Notes: generated from the letters alone by a model not told the origin. A stretch of 64,000 nt of DNA from Deltaproteobacteria bacterium (GCA_022711595.1 JAKLET010000004.1:62001-126000), one strand, 5' to 3'; positions 18,507 through 28,029 are shown, numbered from the stretch's first letter. Made by a program: numbers and translations.

Positions 18507-19841
18507 ATGATGACCAAATACGGTGAAATGCTCTTATCGGGGGACGCAAAGCTTGGCATATGGGGGATAGGGTACCTCGGCTATTCCGACCTCGCGAAGT
18601 ATGTCGCTGGCGGGATCAAATGCGTGGTGTCCGATTATAACCCTGAGCGGCTGAAGCGCCTGCAATCGGAGTTCCTGCCGTCTGACATTCTCCTCGGGTA
18701 CCTGGGGCATGTTCAAAAGAGTTCGAATATCTCCCGGTACATAGAAGTGAAAGAGACCTATCATGGACTCATAGATCCTGGTATTCTCGTGCATATCATT
18801 TCGGTTCCGACGCAGTCCGAAAGCACTCCTTCGAACAAGTGGATCATGGAGGCCCTCAAGGTGTTCATCGGGATCAAAGATATTCGCATGTCGGTACCGC
18901 CCTTGCTGCTTATCGAGTCTTCCCTTATCCCAGGTACCCTTGACAGGCTTATATTACCGTTCCTGAAAGAGAATGGTCTCGTCCCCGGAGAGAACGTGAT
19001 GGTGGGCATATGCTCCCGGACCGATTGGTTCGACGAGAACGGAAGGCTCTTTGATGCCCCGCGCATTGTCTCCGCCGTTACCCCCGATGCGATAGAGATC
19101 GTCGCGGAGATCATGGGGATCATCGGTGCGGACGTGATCAAGACCTCTGACTATCGTATCGCCGAACTGGTGAAAAGTGTCGAGAAAAGCTATTCGCAGG
19201 CCGGCATGACAATGGCGAACCAACTGGCCATGGCTTTCCCCGACCTGGACATCCAGGAGATGCTGCGCCTCGCGGCCGGAAGAAGCAGGATGCCTTTCTT
19301 CAGACCAGGCTTCGGTTCCGGAGGATATGATGTGCCGAGCGCCGCTCAATACGTGATGGAAGGAGCGAACACCCCGGAGTATCTATCGGTTTTCCGAGAA
19401 ACCAACTATGCGGACCTGAGTATGCCAAAAATGATTGCCGACGTTGTTTTGCGCAATAAGGCCCAGCGTGTGGGGGTCCTTGGTATTTCCTACAAATCGA
19501 ACATCAAGGTTGCCGCGATGAGCCCGGCCCTGAGGATGATCGGGTCCCTGAAGGGGAAAGTGCCCCTGATCATGTGTTACGACCCTTTCTATACCGATGA
19601 CGAGATCAGGGACATCATCGGATTGGACACGTTCAGGTTCCCTGATGGTCTCGGCGAATTCGATACGTTGGTGATCAGTGTCGGCCATCGTGATTTCAAA
19701 AGGGTCCCATGGAACATCCTGAAGGAAAAACTGGCGGATTGCCGGCTGGTCATGGATAATATGGGGATCTGGAAAGACAAGAACTGGGATGAAACAAATG
19801 TGTCCTATCGACAGGTAGGCACCCCGGGATGGAATAAATAG
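18507..19841 (+). CDS. UDP-sugar dehydrogenase homologue lacking catalytic Cys and Glu
   Basis: Whole-length homologue (445 aa) of the UDP-glucose/GDP-mannose dehydrogenase family. It keeps the N-terminal GIWGIGYLGYSD NAD loop, a central helix equivalent (AELVKSVEKSYSQA) and the C-terminal GISYKSNIK Lys. The active-site Cys loop, GGHCIP in the intact enzyme at 3-1265, reads GSGGYDVP here, so Cys is replaced by Asp275. The SPER Glu motif reads CSRTDW. A normal four-electron oxidation is therefore unlikely. The frame is open and well conserved otherwise, so this is not simple decay. ATG 18507 is chosen because GGAG lies 6 bp upstream. It could be a pseudo-enzyme, a two-electron dehydrogenase or act on a different substrate. 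Confidence 0.82.
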   Translation: MMTKYGEMLLSGDAKLGIWGIGYLGYSDLAKYVAGGIKCVVSDYNPERLKRLQSEFLPSDILLGYLGHVQKSSNISRYIEVKETYHGLIDPGILVHIISVPTQSESTPSNKWIMEALKVFIGIKDIRMSVPPLLLIESSLIPGTLDRLILPFLKENGLVPGENVMVGICSRTDWFDENGRLFDAPRIVSAVTPDAIEIVAEIMGIIGADVIKTSDYRIAELVKSVEKSYSQAGMTMANQLAMAFPDLDIQEMLRLAAGRSRMPFFRPGFGSGGYDVPSAAQYVMEGANTPEYLSVFRETNYADLSMPKMIADVVLRNKAQRVGVLGISYKSNIKVAAMSPALRMIGSLKGKVPLIMCYDPFYTDDEIRDIIGLDTFRFPDGLGEFDTLVISVGHRDFKRVPWNILKEKLADCRLVMDNMGIWKDKNWDETNVSYRQVGTPGWNK

Positions 19842-19845
19842 CGCC

Positions 19846-21597
19846 ATGTGCGGGATCACAGGTTTTTATTTGAAGGACAACCTTGAACGGCTGCCGGATG
19901 GATGGCCGGAAAAAGGAAATTTACTTTTAAAAGAGATGCTTGATATCGTCTGGTATCGCGGCCCGGATCAGACCGGTCATTTTACCGATGGAGTGTGCGG
20001 GCTTGGCATGAACCGTCTTTCCATCATCAACACCAACACCGATCCCATACCGTATTTCAATGAGGACCGTTCGCTGGCACTGGTCTTTAATGGCGAGGTA
20101 TACAATTATAAGGACATTCAGTTTGGCCTGAGGGATCTTCACAGTTTTGCCTCAGATTCCGATACCGAGGTTGTGCTCCATGCCTTTGAAGAAAGAGGTG
20201 TCGATTGCGCCAGGGATTTCAACGGCATGTATGCCTTCGCGGTCTATGATTCAAGGAAAAAAGAGCTAACCCTCGTACGGGACAAGGTGGGCGAGAAACC
20301 GCTGTACTATTATTATGACGGAAAGGCATTCTATTTTGCCAGCGAGATCAAGAGCATCCTGTGCGCCGTCGACACCGAACTGAACAACGACTGCCTGTCA
20401 TACGAAGTGTTTGAGGTGTGCGTTGACGAAACAACCCTCTTCAAGAATATTTTCTGCCTGTTGCCCGGTCAGTACCTCAGGATATCTGAAAAGGGAATGG
20501 AAACAGGATTTTACTGGACCGTGGAAGCCAATATCAGGGACATCCCCGACGACGAAGCATGGATAAAAAGGGAACTGACCGATCTTCTGGTGGATGCGGT
20601 AGAGCTCAGGACCAGGAACACGGCCCATCATTACGCGTGCCTGGTGAGTGGCGGCGTGGACAGCGCGATAGTTGCCGCGGTCTCGAAACCGGAATTTATT
20701 TTCACTACCACGTATGACCAATATGGAGACGATTATTCCGAACTCCATTATGCCGAACTCGTGGCGAAGAACATAGGCAAGCCGCTGCACATTGTCCGCC
20801 CCACCTCGGAGCATTTCGAACGCTACCGCAGCAGGATCGCTTATCATCTTGACCTTCCTGGAACATGGACAAGCTTTAACATGTTCTGCGTGTTGGAAGA
20901 GTTGAGCAAGGGCAGCAAGGTATTCCTCACCGGAGAAGGCATCGATGAGATCTTCGGAGGCTATCATCGCTACCATCTGCTCAATCACGATCAGCAGATC
21001 TATAAGCTTGACGCCATGAGCCAGTATTCATACCTGATAGAGAAGTATTACGGAAGCCCGGTTGACAGGTATGTAAGGCTCGTGAACCGCAGTACGGATA
21101 TCTACAATGAAAGGAACAACCTTTACCTGCGGGACAAGGTGGCGTCGTATTTCAACCGAACGGAAAGCATCGTCCACGGGATGGGCCTGACGGATTTCTA
21201 TACTACCCTCCAGATCATCCTCCATATGTCGGACCGGATGAGCATGGCTTACAGCATTGAGAACAGGGCCCCTTTTGTCGACCACAGGCTGCTTGAGTTC
21301 GGATTCGGCATGCCCGACAAGTACAAGATACATGACGGCATAACGAAGTACATCATAAAAGAGATTGCCCGGAAATTTATCCCCGTCGAGATTGCGGAAC
21401 GGAAAGACAAAAAGGGATTCATGGCGCCCGTCAATGTATGGTTCGGGTGGGGTCAGAGCGGAAAATACGACCGCTCTGGATACAAGAACGCAGTGTACTC
21501 CGATTGGTACGACGTGTTCATTGCAAAAAAATACGGTTGGGCACCGAAAGGATTGACTGGTGACCCGGGCGTCCGGAACCCTGGCGCTCCCCGGTGA
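19846..21597 (+). CDS. asnB: Asparagine synthase (glutamine-hydrolysing) family amidotransferase
   Basis: Class II glutamine amidotransferase plus ATP-pyrophosphatase synthetase domain, 583 aa. Cys2 (MCGITGF) is the glutaminase nucleophile, WYRGPD and NGEVYNY are glutaminase-domain motifs, and the PP-loop SGGVDS starts at Ser268. Classical AsnB makes asparagine, but copies in O-antigen loci are thought to amidate uronic acids to uronamides. That reading fits here because the window has a UDP-sugar uronate dehydrogenase. The C-terminal 20 residues after VFIAKKYG are extra. It lies 4 bp after the defective dehydrogenase homologue, an arrangement that suggests joint function. Confidence 0.88.
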   Translation: MCGITGFYLKDNLERLPDGWPEKGNLLLKEMLDIVWYRGPDQTGHFTDGVCGLGMNRLSIINTNTDPIPYFNEDRSLALVFNGEVYNYKDIQFGLRDLHSFASDSDTEVVLHAFEERGVDCARDFNGMYAFAVYDSRKKELTLVRDKVGEKPLYYYYDGKAFYFASEIKSILCAVDTELNNDCLSYEVFEVCVDETTLFKNIFCLLPGQYLRISEKGMETGFYWTVEANIRDIPDDEAWIKRELTDLLVDAVELRTRNTAHHYACLVSGGVDSAIVAAVSKPEFIFTTTYDQYGDDYSELHYAELVAKNIGKPLHIVRPTSEHFERYRSRIAYHLDLPGTWTSFNMFCVLEELSKGSKVFLTGEGIDEIFGGYHRYHLLNHDQQIYKLDAMSQYSYLIEKYYGSPVDRYVRLVNRSTDIYNERNNLYLRDKVASYFNRTESIVHGMGLTDFYTTLQIILHMSDRMSMAYSIENRAPFVDHRLLEFGFGMPDKYKIHDGITKYIIKEIARKFIPVEIAERKDKKGFMAPVNVWFGWGQSGKYDRSGYKNAVYSDWYDVFIAKKYGWAPKGLTGDPGVRNPGAPR

Positions 21598-21615
21598 CCC
21601 GGAATCCCGCCTGTT

Positions 21616-22353
21616 ATGATGGATCAACTTGCCTTGATGCTTTTCACTCATGACCCGGAACTTGCGAATAAGGCCGAAGAGGCCGGTATAGACCGGATCG
21701 TGGTCGATTTTGAATTCCGGGGAAAGAAGGAGAGGCAATCAGGTTACCATCTTGAGGTAAACAAGGCGACCATCGATGACCTGAGGAGGATCAGGAAGGC
21801 CGTCAGGATCCCTGTCATTGCCCGCATCAATCCCATATCGCCCGAAAGCGGGGAAGAGATAAGGGCCGTTATCTCCGAAGGGGCGGACATTGTCATGCTC
21901 CCCATGTTCAGAAGAACAAGGGAAGTGGAAGATTTCCTGGAATTAACAGCTGATGCCGTGGGAACGAACTTGCTTTTCGAAACAAAAGATTCCGTTGATA
22001 TAGCACCCGCGCTCGCCATGTTGAAGTTCGATGAGTATTACATCGGATTGAATGACATGGCCATAGATTACAACCTGTCCTTTGCGTATGATGTCCTTCG
22101 TTATGAGATGGTCAGTTCCATACGCCGTGCCCTCGGAGGGCGACCTTTCGGGTTCGGGGGCATTACGGTCGTGGGAGGCGGGAGTCCTTTGAAGACGACA
22201 GAGATACTGGAAAAGATGGCCCGGTACGGCTGTTCGCTTGCCATTTTAAGGCGCGCGTTCAAGCGGGACGTCCAGGGGAGGGTCATGTCGGAAGAGGTCG
22301 TGAAGATCAAAAGAACTTATATGGGTCTGCTCAATGAAGTACTTCCTGGTTAG
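21616..22353 (+). CDS. HpcH/HpaI aldolase/citrate lyase family protein
   Basis: TIM-barrel aldolase of 245 aa. Family residues are in place: Arg in VIARIN, the metal-binding Glu in LLFETKDS and Asp in IGLNDMAID. Known members cleave or form 2-keto-3-deoxy acids from pyruvate (or a CoA ester) and an aldehyde. It is not a usual member of glycan loci, and it overlaps the next gene by 20 bp. Given the NeuA-like cytidylyltransferase at 24259, it might make a keto-acid that is then CMP-activated; this is inference. Start ATG 21616 is followed by a second ATG at 21619 and either could be used. Confidence 0.85.
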   Translation: MMDQLALMLFTHDPELANKAEEAGIDRIVVDFEFRGKKERQSGYHLEVNKATIDDLRRIRKAVRIPVIARINPISPESGEEIRAVISEGADIVMLPMFRRTREVEDFLELTADAVGTNLLFETKDSVDIAPALAMLKFDEYYIGLNDMAIDYNLSFAYDVLRYEMVSSIRRALGGRPFGFGGITVVGGGSPLKTTEILEKMARYGCSLAILRRAFKRDVQGRVMSEEVVKIKRTYMGLLNEVLPG

Positions 22354-24160
22354 CAACCTGGCGGAATGCCTTCTTTATTTAAAAGAATATGCCGGTAACT
22401 GCACCCCCTTTGTTCTGAATGTCCACGATTTCAGGTATTTCGATGTACGTGGCATCCCCTTCGTGACCATCGGTAGTTTCATGGCGCCGCAGCAGACAAG
22501 GGAGTTTTGCGGTGGATACCTGGATTTTCTTCGAAGGTTCGTTGACGAAATGGACACGCGCAATGCTGGTATGGCAAGAGCACTTTTCGGTGTCGATATC
22601 AGGCTGTTCTCCGCGATTGCCTATGAGATCTTCAACGCTTTTTACGGCGTTTTCCGTTTTGCTGCCTGTATCCACCTGATGCGGACGGACACCGCGTGCA
22701 AAATGGTCGTTCCATTCAATAGTGGTGACAGTGAAGGGGCGGAGATTGACCGGCATGGACTGGCAGGCAGTTTCGACAATGATGATGAGGTTTTTAAAGA
22801 AACCTTCAATTATTTTAACGATGTTAACAATATAAGCGTGGAAAAGGTTTTTTATACTTCGGACAAAAGACCGTTGTCAAGGCACAGGAAGCAGGGTGCG
22901 AAGGAGCTTATCAGATCTTCGGCAAGGAAGATCCACAATATATATGCCAGTTTTGCCAGCGAAAAAGATAAATTCGGGAAGTATGTCTTGAACATGTCCA
23001 TGGATGATTTATGGCCGCAGGTCCTGAATTCCGTTGGTGGCGGGTCAGTTGGTGTTATATCTATTGGAGATGCTCTCAGTAGTGACGGAAAGGGACCAGT
23101 TGTCGGTTTCCACGAAGGAAGCGCAAGGTCCGAACTTTTTCGAATGGATGATCTGCAGGACGAATTCATGAGCTATTTTCGCTGCAGGGAGCTTATCCAG
23201 GATTTGCTCTTTCAAAGATATGAAGAGTTGCTTCAAAAGACGGTGCCAGTATGCAGGGCCATAAAAAATTACCTTGAAAAGAACAGGATCTGTGCGGTCG
23301 TAGGGAACGCCTGCGGCGCGACGTTTATGAACTCCTTTGCAAGCCAGCTGGCAAGGCAGGAAAATATACCCGTTGTTGGCATGCAGCACGGAGGTCAGTA
23401 CGGTTACATGGATTTTTTTGACAAGCTGGGGTACTCGGACTATTACGCCTGCGATCACTGGTTCTCGTGGGGATTTGACAACGCGTATTTCGAAAATGTT
23501 TTCCATTGCGAGGGCCAGGCAAGGGCCGAGATAGTTCCTGTTGGATCAGTCGAGATTTCTTCCCTTAAGAGGACCATCAACAGGAGCAGAAAAAAACGGA
23601 TGCCCATCGTCTATCCGATAGTCAATAATATCAAGCTCACGTGGTCTACGTTCCGGACCGATGATTTGAAGCTGTACAATTTTCAGAAAAGGATACTGGA
23701 GAAGCTTTTTGATTCTGGGAGGGAGGTGCTTGTGAAACCACATTCAGCATACTCCCTTGCGCTGGATGATATGCTGGCAAAAGCTCCCGGGAATATCTCC
23801 ATATCGACCGAGCCTCTTGCGAAGATATTCGGCAGGTATGATTTTGAATGGGTCGTCATAGACCTTCTGAGCACTCCTTTTGAACAGGCCTGCGTCAGTC
23901 AGGCACAGATACTCGCGTTCAACGATTCAGAGATCTGGCCCATTGAATTCAGGGCGAGGCAAATGATGGAAAAGCGTGCATGGGTCTTTGATGATGAGGA
24001 GAATTTCCTGAGCATGCTCGACGGAATACTGGCCGGGAAGGAGTTTGAAAAGCGATCGGATGATGTTTTTGAAAAGAATTTTATACTTCCTTATGGCGAA
24101 GGGACCGATCGGAAGGCGTTGACAGAACTTGAAAGGATCATCTCTGCCCGTGGCTGCTGA
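22334..24160 (+). CDS. Large GT-B-like transferase, unknown specificity
   Basis: A 608-aa soluble protein not assignable to a named family. The C-terminal third resembles capsule-type GT-B transferases: VVGMQHGGQYGY around residue 350, VLVKPHSAYS with His470, then VVIDLLSTPFEQACVS in the position of the acceptor or nucleotide-binding Ser/Thr-Glu motif. The N-terminal half (about residues 1-230) contains an FDVRGIPFVTIGSF segment and may be a separate domain. Translation overlaps the aldolase gene by 20 bp. It could transfer the product of the adjacent aldolase and cytidylyltransferase genes, but that rests on position only. Confidence 0.58.
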   Translation: MKYFLVSNLAECLLYLKEYAGNCTPFVLNVHDFRYFDVRGIPFVTIGSFMAPQQTREFCGGYLDFLRRFVDEMDTRNAGMARALFGVDIRLFSAIAYEIFNAFYGVFRFAACIHLMRTDTACKMVVPFNSGDSEGAEIDRHGLAGSFDNDDEVFKETFNYFNDVNNISVEKVFYTSDKRPLSRHRKQGAKELIRSSARKIHNIYASFASEKDKFGKYVLNMSMDDLWPQVLNSVGGGSVGVISIGDALSSDGKGPVVGFHEGSARSELFRMDDLQDEFMSYFRCRELIQDLLFQRYEELLQKTVPVCRAIKNYLEKNRICAVVGNACGATFMNSFASQLARQENIPVVGMQHGGQYGYMDFFDKLGYSDYYACDHWFSWGFDNAYFENVFHCEGQARAEIVPVGSVEISSLKRTINRSRKKRMPIVYPIVNNIKLTWSTFRTDDLKLYNFQKRILEKLFDSGREVLVKPHSAYSLALDDMLAKAPGNISISTEPLAKIFGRYDFEWVVIDLLSTPFEQACVSQAQILAFNDSEIWPIEFRARQMMEKRAWVFDDEENFLSMLDGILAGKEFEKRSDDVFEKNFILPYGEGTDRKALTELERIISARGC

Positions 24161-24258
24161 ATGAAGGAGTTCAGGGGGACCGTCCTTTCAGAATATGGTT
24201 TAAGCCGGTTCCAGACTGGATCAGGCGCTTAATAAAAAAACGGAGGTTGGAAAGTCAT

Positions 24259-25002
24259 ATGATCGCAGCATTGTTGCTTGGAAGGGAAGGGAGTGTCGGG
24301 TTCCCCGGAAAGAACCTCTACCCGGTCCTCGGGAAGGTGTTGATGGAATACCCCTTGATCGCGGCAATAAGGTCAAAGGGAGTGGATGAGGTGTATGTCT
24401 CAACAGATTCTCAGAAGATCAAGGATATAGGGGCGAAGCACGGGGCGTTCATCATTGACAGACCCGCTTACCTCTGCACGAAGGAAGCCCTGGGCGAAGA
24501 TGCATTCGTGCATGGTTACAGGCACATAAAGGACACAATGAAAAGGGACGTGGAGCTTGTGGTACTCTTGTTCTGTAACGCCGCGACGGTCACGGGCGAA
24601 CTCATTGATGAAGGTATCAAAGCTCTCAGGGAACACCCCGATTATGATTCCGCGGTCTCGGTCTCCAGGTACAACATGTGGAGCCCGCTTCGCGCGAGGA
24701 AGATTGCTGAGGACGGTCTGCTCCATCCTTTCGTTCCCTTCGAGACCTTTGGTGATCCGAGTACATTGAACTGCGACAGGGATTCCCAGGGAGACGTTTG
24801 GTTCGCAGACATGGGGGTTTCAATCGTGAGGCCCCATTGCCTTGAGAATATCGATGACGGCCTGCTCCCGCAAAAATGGATGGGCCGAAAGATATACCCG
24901 TTGAAACAATGGGGTGGCCTGGACGTGGATTATGAGTGGCAAATGCCCTTGGTAGAATACTGGCTCAGGGAGCACGGCTACAGATCTGAAGGGGAACGAT
25001 AA
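24259..25002 (+). CDS. NeuA-like acylneuraminate cytidylyltransferase
   Basis: CMP-sugar synthetase family, 248 aa. The N-terminal CTP loop is visible as LLGREGSVGFPGKNLYPVLGK, slightly altered from the usual AR.GS.R.PGKN; VYVSTDSQKI matches the VSTD motif and DVWFADMGV precedes a conserved Asp region. It is the third cytidylyltransferase in the window and is of NeuA rather than SpsF type. ATG 24259 follows a GGAAAG site; an upstream TTG is less likely. It lies 98 bp after the large transferase and 2 bp before the Gfo/Idh gene, so a 24259-36638 operon is likely. Confidence 0.84.
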   Translation: MIAALLLGREGSVGFPGKNLYPVLGKVLMEYPLIAAIRSKGVDEVYVSTDSQKIKDIGAKHGAFIIDRPAYLCTKEALGEDAFVHGYRHIKDTMKRDVELVVLLFCNAATVTGELIDEGIKALREHPDYDSAVSVSRYNMWSPLRARKIAEDGLLHPFVPFETFGDPSTLNCDRDSQGDVWFADMGVSIVRPHCLENIDDGLLPQKWMGRKIYPLKQWGGLDVDYEWQMPLVEYWLREHGYRSEGER

Positions 25003-25004
25003 AA

Positions 25005-26135
25005 ATGGACAGAATAACAGGCAAAGTCAAATTCGCCATTATCGGCTGCGGGCGCATCTCATACAGACATATCGAGGCGATCCAGGAAAACAATGACGCG
25101 CAGCTCGTGGCCCTGTGTGACCTCAATCTTGAAAGGGCGAACGAGATGAATGGAACAGCGCACGTGAAGGTCTATGAGGATTACCGCGAGATGTTCTCCG
25201 CGGAGGACATCGACGTGGCCTGCATAATGACACCCAGTGGAATGCATGCGGAACACGCAATTGACATAATCACGAGCTATAGAAAGCACATCGTGCTGGA
25301 GAAACCGATGTGTCTGAGGGTATCGGACGGTTTGAAGCTTATCGATACGGCCAGGAGTGTGGGCGTCAGGCTTTTTATCGTTCATCAGAACAGGTTCAAC
25401 AAAGCCATACAGAAGATAAAGACCGCCATTGACAATGACCTTATCGGCAGGATAGCAATGGCCACAGTCAGAATTAGGTGGTCGAGAGGTCAGTCGTATT
25501 ACGACCGGGATCCGTGGAGGGGGACGTGGGCCCTTGACGGCGGTGCCCTGACCAATCAGGCGATCCACCATATTGATCTTTTGAGGTGGCTCACGGGAGC
25601 TATCAAGAGCCTTTCCGCCGTCGCGAAAACGCAATTCGTCAATGTCGCCGTTGAGGACACGGCCTGCGCATGGCTGAAGTTCAAGAATGGCGCGCTGGGG
25701 GCGATAGAGGCCACGACGGCCACAAGGCCCCTCAATAAAGATCTTGAGGCATCGATATCCATCCTGGGAGAGAATGGTACGGTGATCGTGGAAGGGGCCG
25801 CCGTCAACAAGCTGACCCTGTGGACCTTTGATGACACCGACACACGGGAGTTCTCCGAAGATCCTCCCAACGTATACGGTTTCGGGCATAACCACATTAT
25901 CGACAATGTCGTTGACGTGCTGAAAAACGGAGGGGAGCCGCTTGTTTCCGGAGAGGATGCCATTGAGTCGATAAAACTGCTCAGCGCCCTTTACAGGTCA
26001 ATCGAAGAGGACGGAAGAGAAGTGTCGCTGAAGGATGATCCAGTTTCGGGAAGACTCGGAGTTATCGATGCCGCGACGGAAAAAATAGCCAACCTTTACA
26101 GAACGGATGCTGTTATGAGGAGCAGGAAAAAATGA
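25005..26135 (+). CDS. Gfo/Idh/MocA family oxidoreductase (WlbA-like)
   Basis: Protein of 376 aa with Rossmann loop IIGCGRISYRH, the EKP signature as LEKPMCL near residue 98, and the HQNRFNKAI segment found in WlbA-type enzymes that oxidise C3 of UDP-GlcNAcA-like sugars. The lower domain carries GGALTNQAIHHIDLL, the conserved His-containing catalytic stretch. Good ribosome site (AGGGGA) 9 bp before ATG. The stop overlaps the epimerase start (ATGA). If the sugar is a UDP-uronate, it may feed a 3-keto sugar to an aminotransferase. Confidence 0.87.
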   Translation: MDRITGKVKFAIIGCGRISYRHIEAIQENNDAQLVALCDLNLERANEMNGTAHVKVYEDYREMFSAEDIDVACIMTPSGMHAEHAIDIITSYRKHIVLEKPMCLRVSDGLKLIDTARSVGVRLFIVHQNRFNKAIQKIKTAIDNDLIGRIAMATVRIRWSRGQSYYDRDPWRGTWALDGGALTNQAIHHIDLLRWLTGAIKSLSAVAKTQFVNVAVEDTACAWLKFKNGALGAIEATTATRPLNKDLEASISILGENGTVIVEGAAVNKLTLWTFDDTDTREFSEDPPNVYGFGHNHIIDNVVDVLKNGGEPLVSGEDAIESIKLLSALYRSIEEDGREVSLKDDPVSGRLGVIDAATEKIANLYRTDAVMRSRKK

Positions 26136-27094
26136 AGACATCCATCATCACTGGCGGCGCTGGTTTCATAGGCTCGAGGCTGGCGCAAAGGCTCATTCAG
26201 CGAGGGGATATCGTGTATGTACTAGATGATCTGTCAACGGGTTATGAAAGGAACGTCCCCGAAAAGGCTGTTTTTTTTAAAGTCGATGTAAGTGATCCTG
26301 GAAGGATCAGGGAACTCGACCTGCCCGGCAAGGCCGATACGGTCTATCATTTTGCGGGCCAATCCTCGGGTGAGGCGTCGTTCGATGACCCTTCCGGGGA
26401 TATTGACCGGAATTACCGGGCCACCTACAATATGCTGGTCGCCTCGGAACAGATGAACGCCAAGCGATTTATTTATTCAAGCTCCATGAGCGTCTATGGC
26501 GATGTGGACCGATCCGCACCCATGGTTCCAGAAGACTACGAATGCAACCCTGCTTCTTATTATGGCTGCAACAAATTCGCGTCGGAGAAGTTTATCAATG
26601 TATTTGCAAAACATTCCCACATTAAACCCACCATATTCCGTTTTTTTAATGTTTACGGTCCCGGCCAGAACATGAAGAACATGAAACAGGGAATGTTGAG
26701 CATCTATATGTCATATCTGATCAGGGACATTCCTGTCACCGTGAAAGGGTCGCTTGATCGTTTCAGGGACTTTATTTATATTGATGACCTGCTCGACGCG
26801 GTGGTTGATTGCGAAGAGTCAGAAAGGACTTTCTATGAGACCTTCAACCTTGGGACGGGTATCAAGACCACGGTTTCCAGGCTCCTGGAGGCCCTGCTCA
26901 ATGTCTTTGGAAAAGGTGATTTCGATAAATGGGTCATCGTGGAGGGGAATACTCCCGGCGATATCAAAGGGTTTGTAGCCGACATGGCAAAGCTCAAGGC
27001 CCGTATGGAATGGTCGCCGGTATACAAGATCGAAGACGGTATAAAAGAAATGAAAAAATGGGTCGACGAAACGGTTGACCTCTGGAAGGATTGA
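26132..27094 (+). CDS. NAD-dependent sugar epimerase/dehydratase (extended SDR)
   Basis: Extended SDR, 320 aa. NAD motif GGAGFIG at residues 7-13, SSSMSVYGD and SYYGCNKFASEK give the Ser, Tyr and Lys (YxxxK) of the catalytic triad, and RFFNVYGPGQ is typical of UDP-glucose 4-epimerase-like enzymes. ATGA overlap with the Gfo/Idh gene. Substrate and exact reaction (4-epimerase versus decarboxylase or dehydratase) are not readable. A second SDR of this type lies at 33430. Confidence 0.86.
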   Translation: MKTSIITGGAGFIGSRLAQRLIQRGDIVYVLDDLSTGYERNVPEKAVFFKVDVSDPGRIRELDLPGKADTVYHFAGQSSGEASFDDPSGDIDRNYRATYNMLVASEQMNAKRFIYSSSMSVYGDVDRSAPMVPEDYECNPASYYGCNKFASEKFINVFAKHSHIKPTIFRFFNVYGPGQNMKNMKQGMLSIYMSYLIRDIPVTVKGSLDRFRDFIYIDDLLDAVVDCEESERTFYETFNLGTGIKTTVSRLLEALLNVFGKGDFDKWVIVEGNTPGDIKGFVADMAKLKARMEWSPVYKIEDGIKEMKKWVDETVDLWKD

Positions 27095-27096
27095 TA

Positions 27097-28029
27097 ATGG
27101 CAATGAGATGCCCTATTTGCTCAAGCGACGAACATGCGTTGATCACGGACCAGGTGAGATTCGGCAACAAGGCAGATGTTCTGAAATGCCGGCAATGCGC
27201 GTTGATCTATCTTGACCAGGGTTCATTCACACTTCCTGCGGACTTTTACGAGGGAGATTACCACCAGACATATATCACCCATGTGGAGCCTTCAGCGTTC
27301 GACCCTGGGTCCTATTACCAGAAGATGCTCCAGGTGACCAGACCATGGAGCGACAAGATCAATAAGGTACTTACGGGGAAAGAAACCGTACTTGACTTCG
27401 GGTGTTCCACGGGCCACTTGCTGACACAGATACAAGGCAATGCAAAGAAAGTGATGGGACACGAGCTGAACAAAAAAGAGGTTGAGTTTTGCAGGGATAA
27501 GCTCGGCCTGGATGTTTCCAATATACCCCTTGAAGAACGTTTTTCCGAGGGTACCTTTGATCTCATAACAATGGTGTTTGTCCTGGAGCATATCGCCAGG
27601 CCCGTGGAACTCCTGGCGGACCTCAAAAAGTTCCTCAAACCCGGCGGCAGTTTTATCATACTTGTCCCGAACGCGCAGGACGCACTCCTGTCTTTCTACA
27701 ATATACCGGAATTCGCAAACTTTTATTTCTGCGTTGAGCACCTCTTCTATTACACGCCCAAAACAATCAGGAGGCTTTTTACCCTCGCAGGTCTCGATGG
27801 AGATATCGAAACGATACAGGAATACCCGATAGGGAACCACTTGAACTGGGGGTATTATAAGAAGCCGTCAGATACCCTGGCATCGAGGGGCGTTATGCCC
27901 AATATCCAGCTTGCGGATGACGGTTACCTTTCGGTATGGGAAAGCTTCTGGAAGACGGTGGATGACGAATACAGGAAGCTTCTTGGCAAACTGGGATTCG
28001 GTGACCGTCTATGGTGCAGTGTAAAATGA
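27097..28029 (+). CDS. Zn-ribbon SAM methyltransferase (first copy)
   Basis: A 310-aa protein starting with a Zn-ribbon-like pair of cysteine knuckles (CPIC, CRQC) in about the first 40 residues, then a class I methyltransferase core with motif I VLDFGCSTGHLLTQI, a GHELNKKEVEF motif II region and FVLEHIARPVE. AAGGA lies 6 bp before the ATG. The Zn ribbon plus methyltransferase layout occurs in C- and O-methyltransferases of natural-product and glycan clusters. Ends overlapping the next start (ATGA). The substrate is unknown. Confidence 0.82.
   Translation: MAMRCPICSSDEHALITDQVRFGNKADVLKCRQCALIYLDQGSFTLPADFYEGDYHQTYITHVEPSAFDPGSYYQKMLQVTRPWSDKINKVLTGKETVLDFGCSTGHLLTQIQGNAKKVMGHELNKKEVEFCRDKLGLDVSNIPLEERFSEGTFDLITMVFVLEHIARPVELLADLKKFLKPGGSFIILVPNAQDALLSFYNIPEFANFYFCVEHLFYYTPKTIRRLFTLAGLDGDIETIQEYPIGNHLNWGYYKKPSDTLASRGVMPNIQLADDGYLSVWESFWKTVDDEYRKLLGKLGFGDRLWCSVK

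Noticed and set aside
24161-24258. Possible promoter or terminator in the 98-bp gap
   Set aside because: I see no convincing -35/-10 pair or hairpin followed by T-run.
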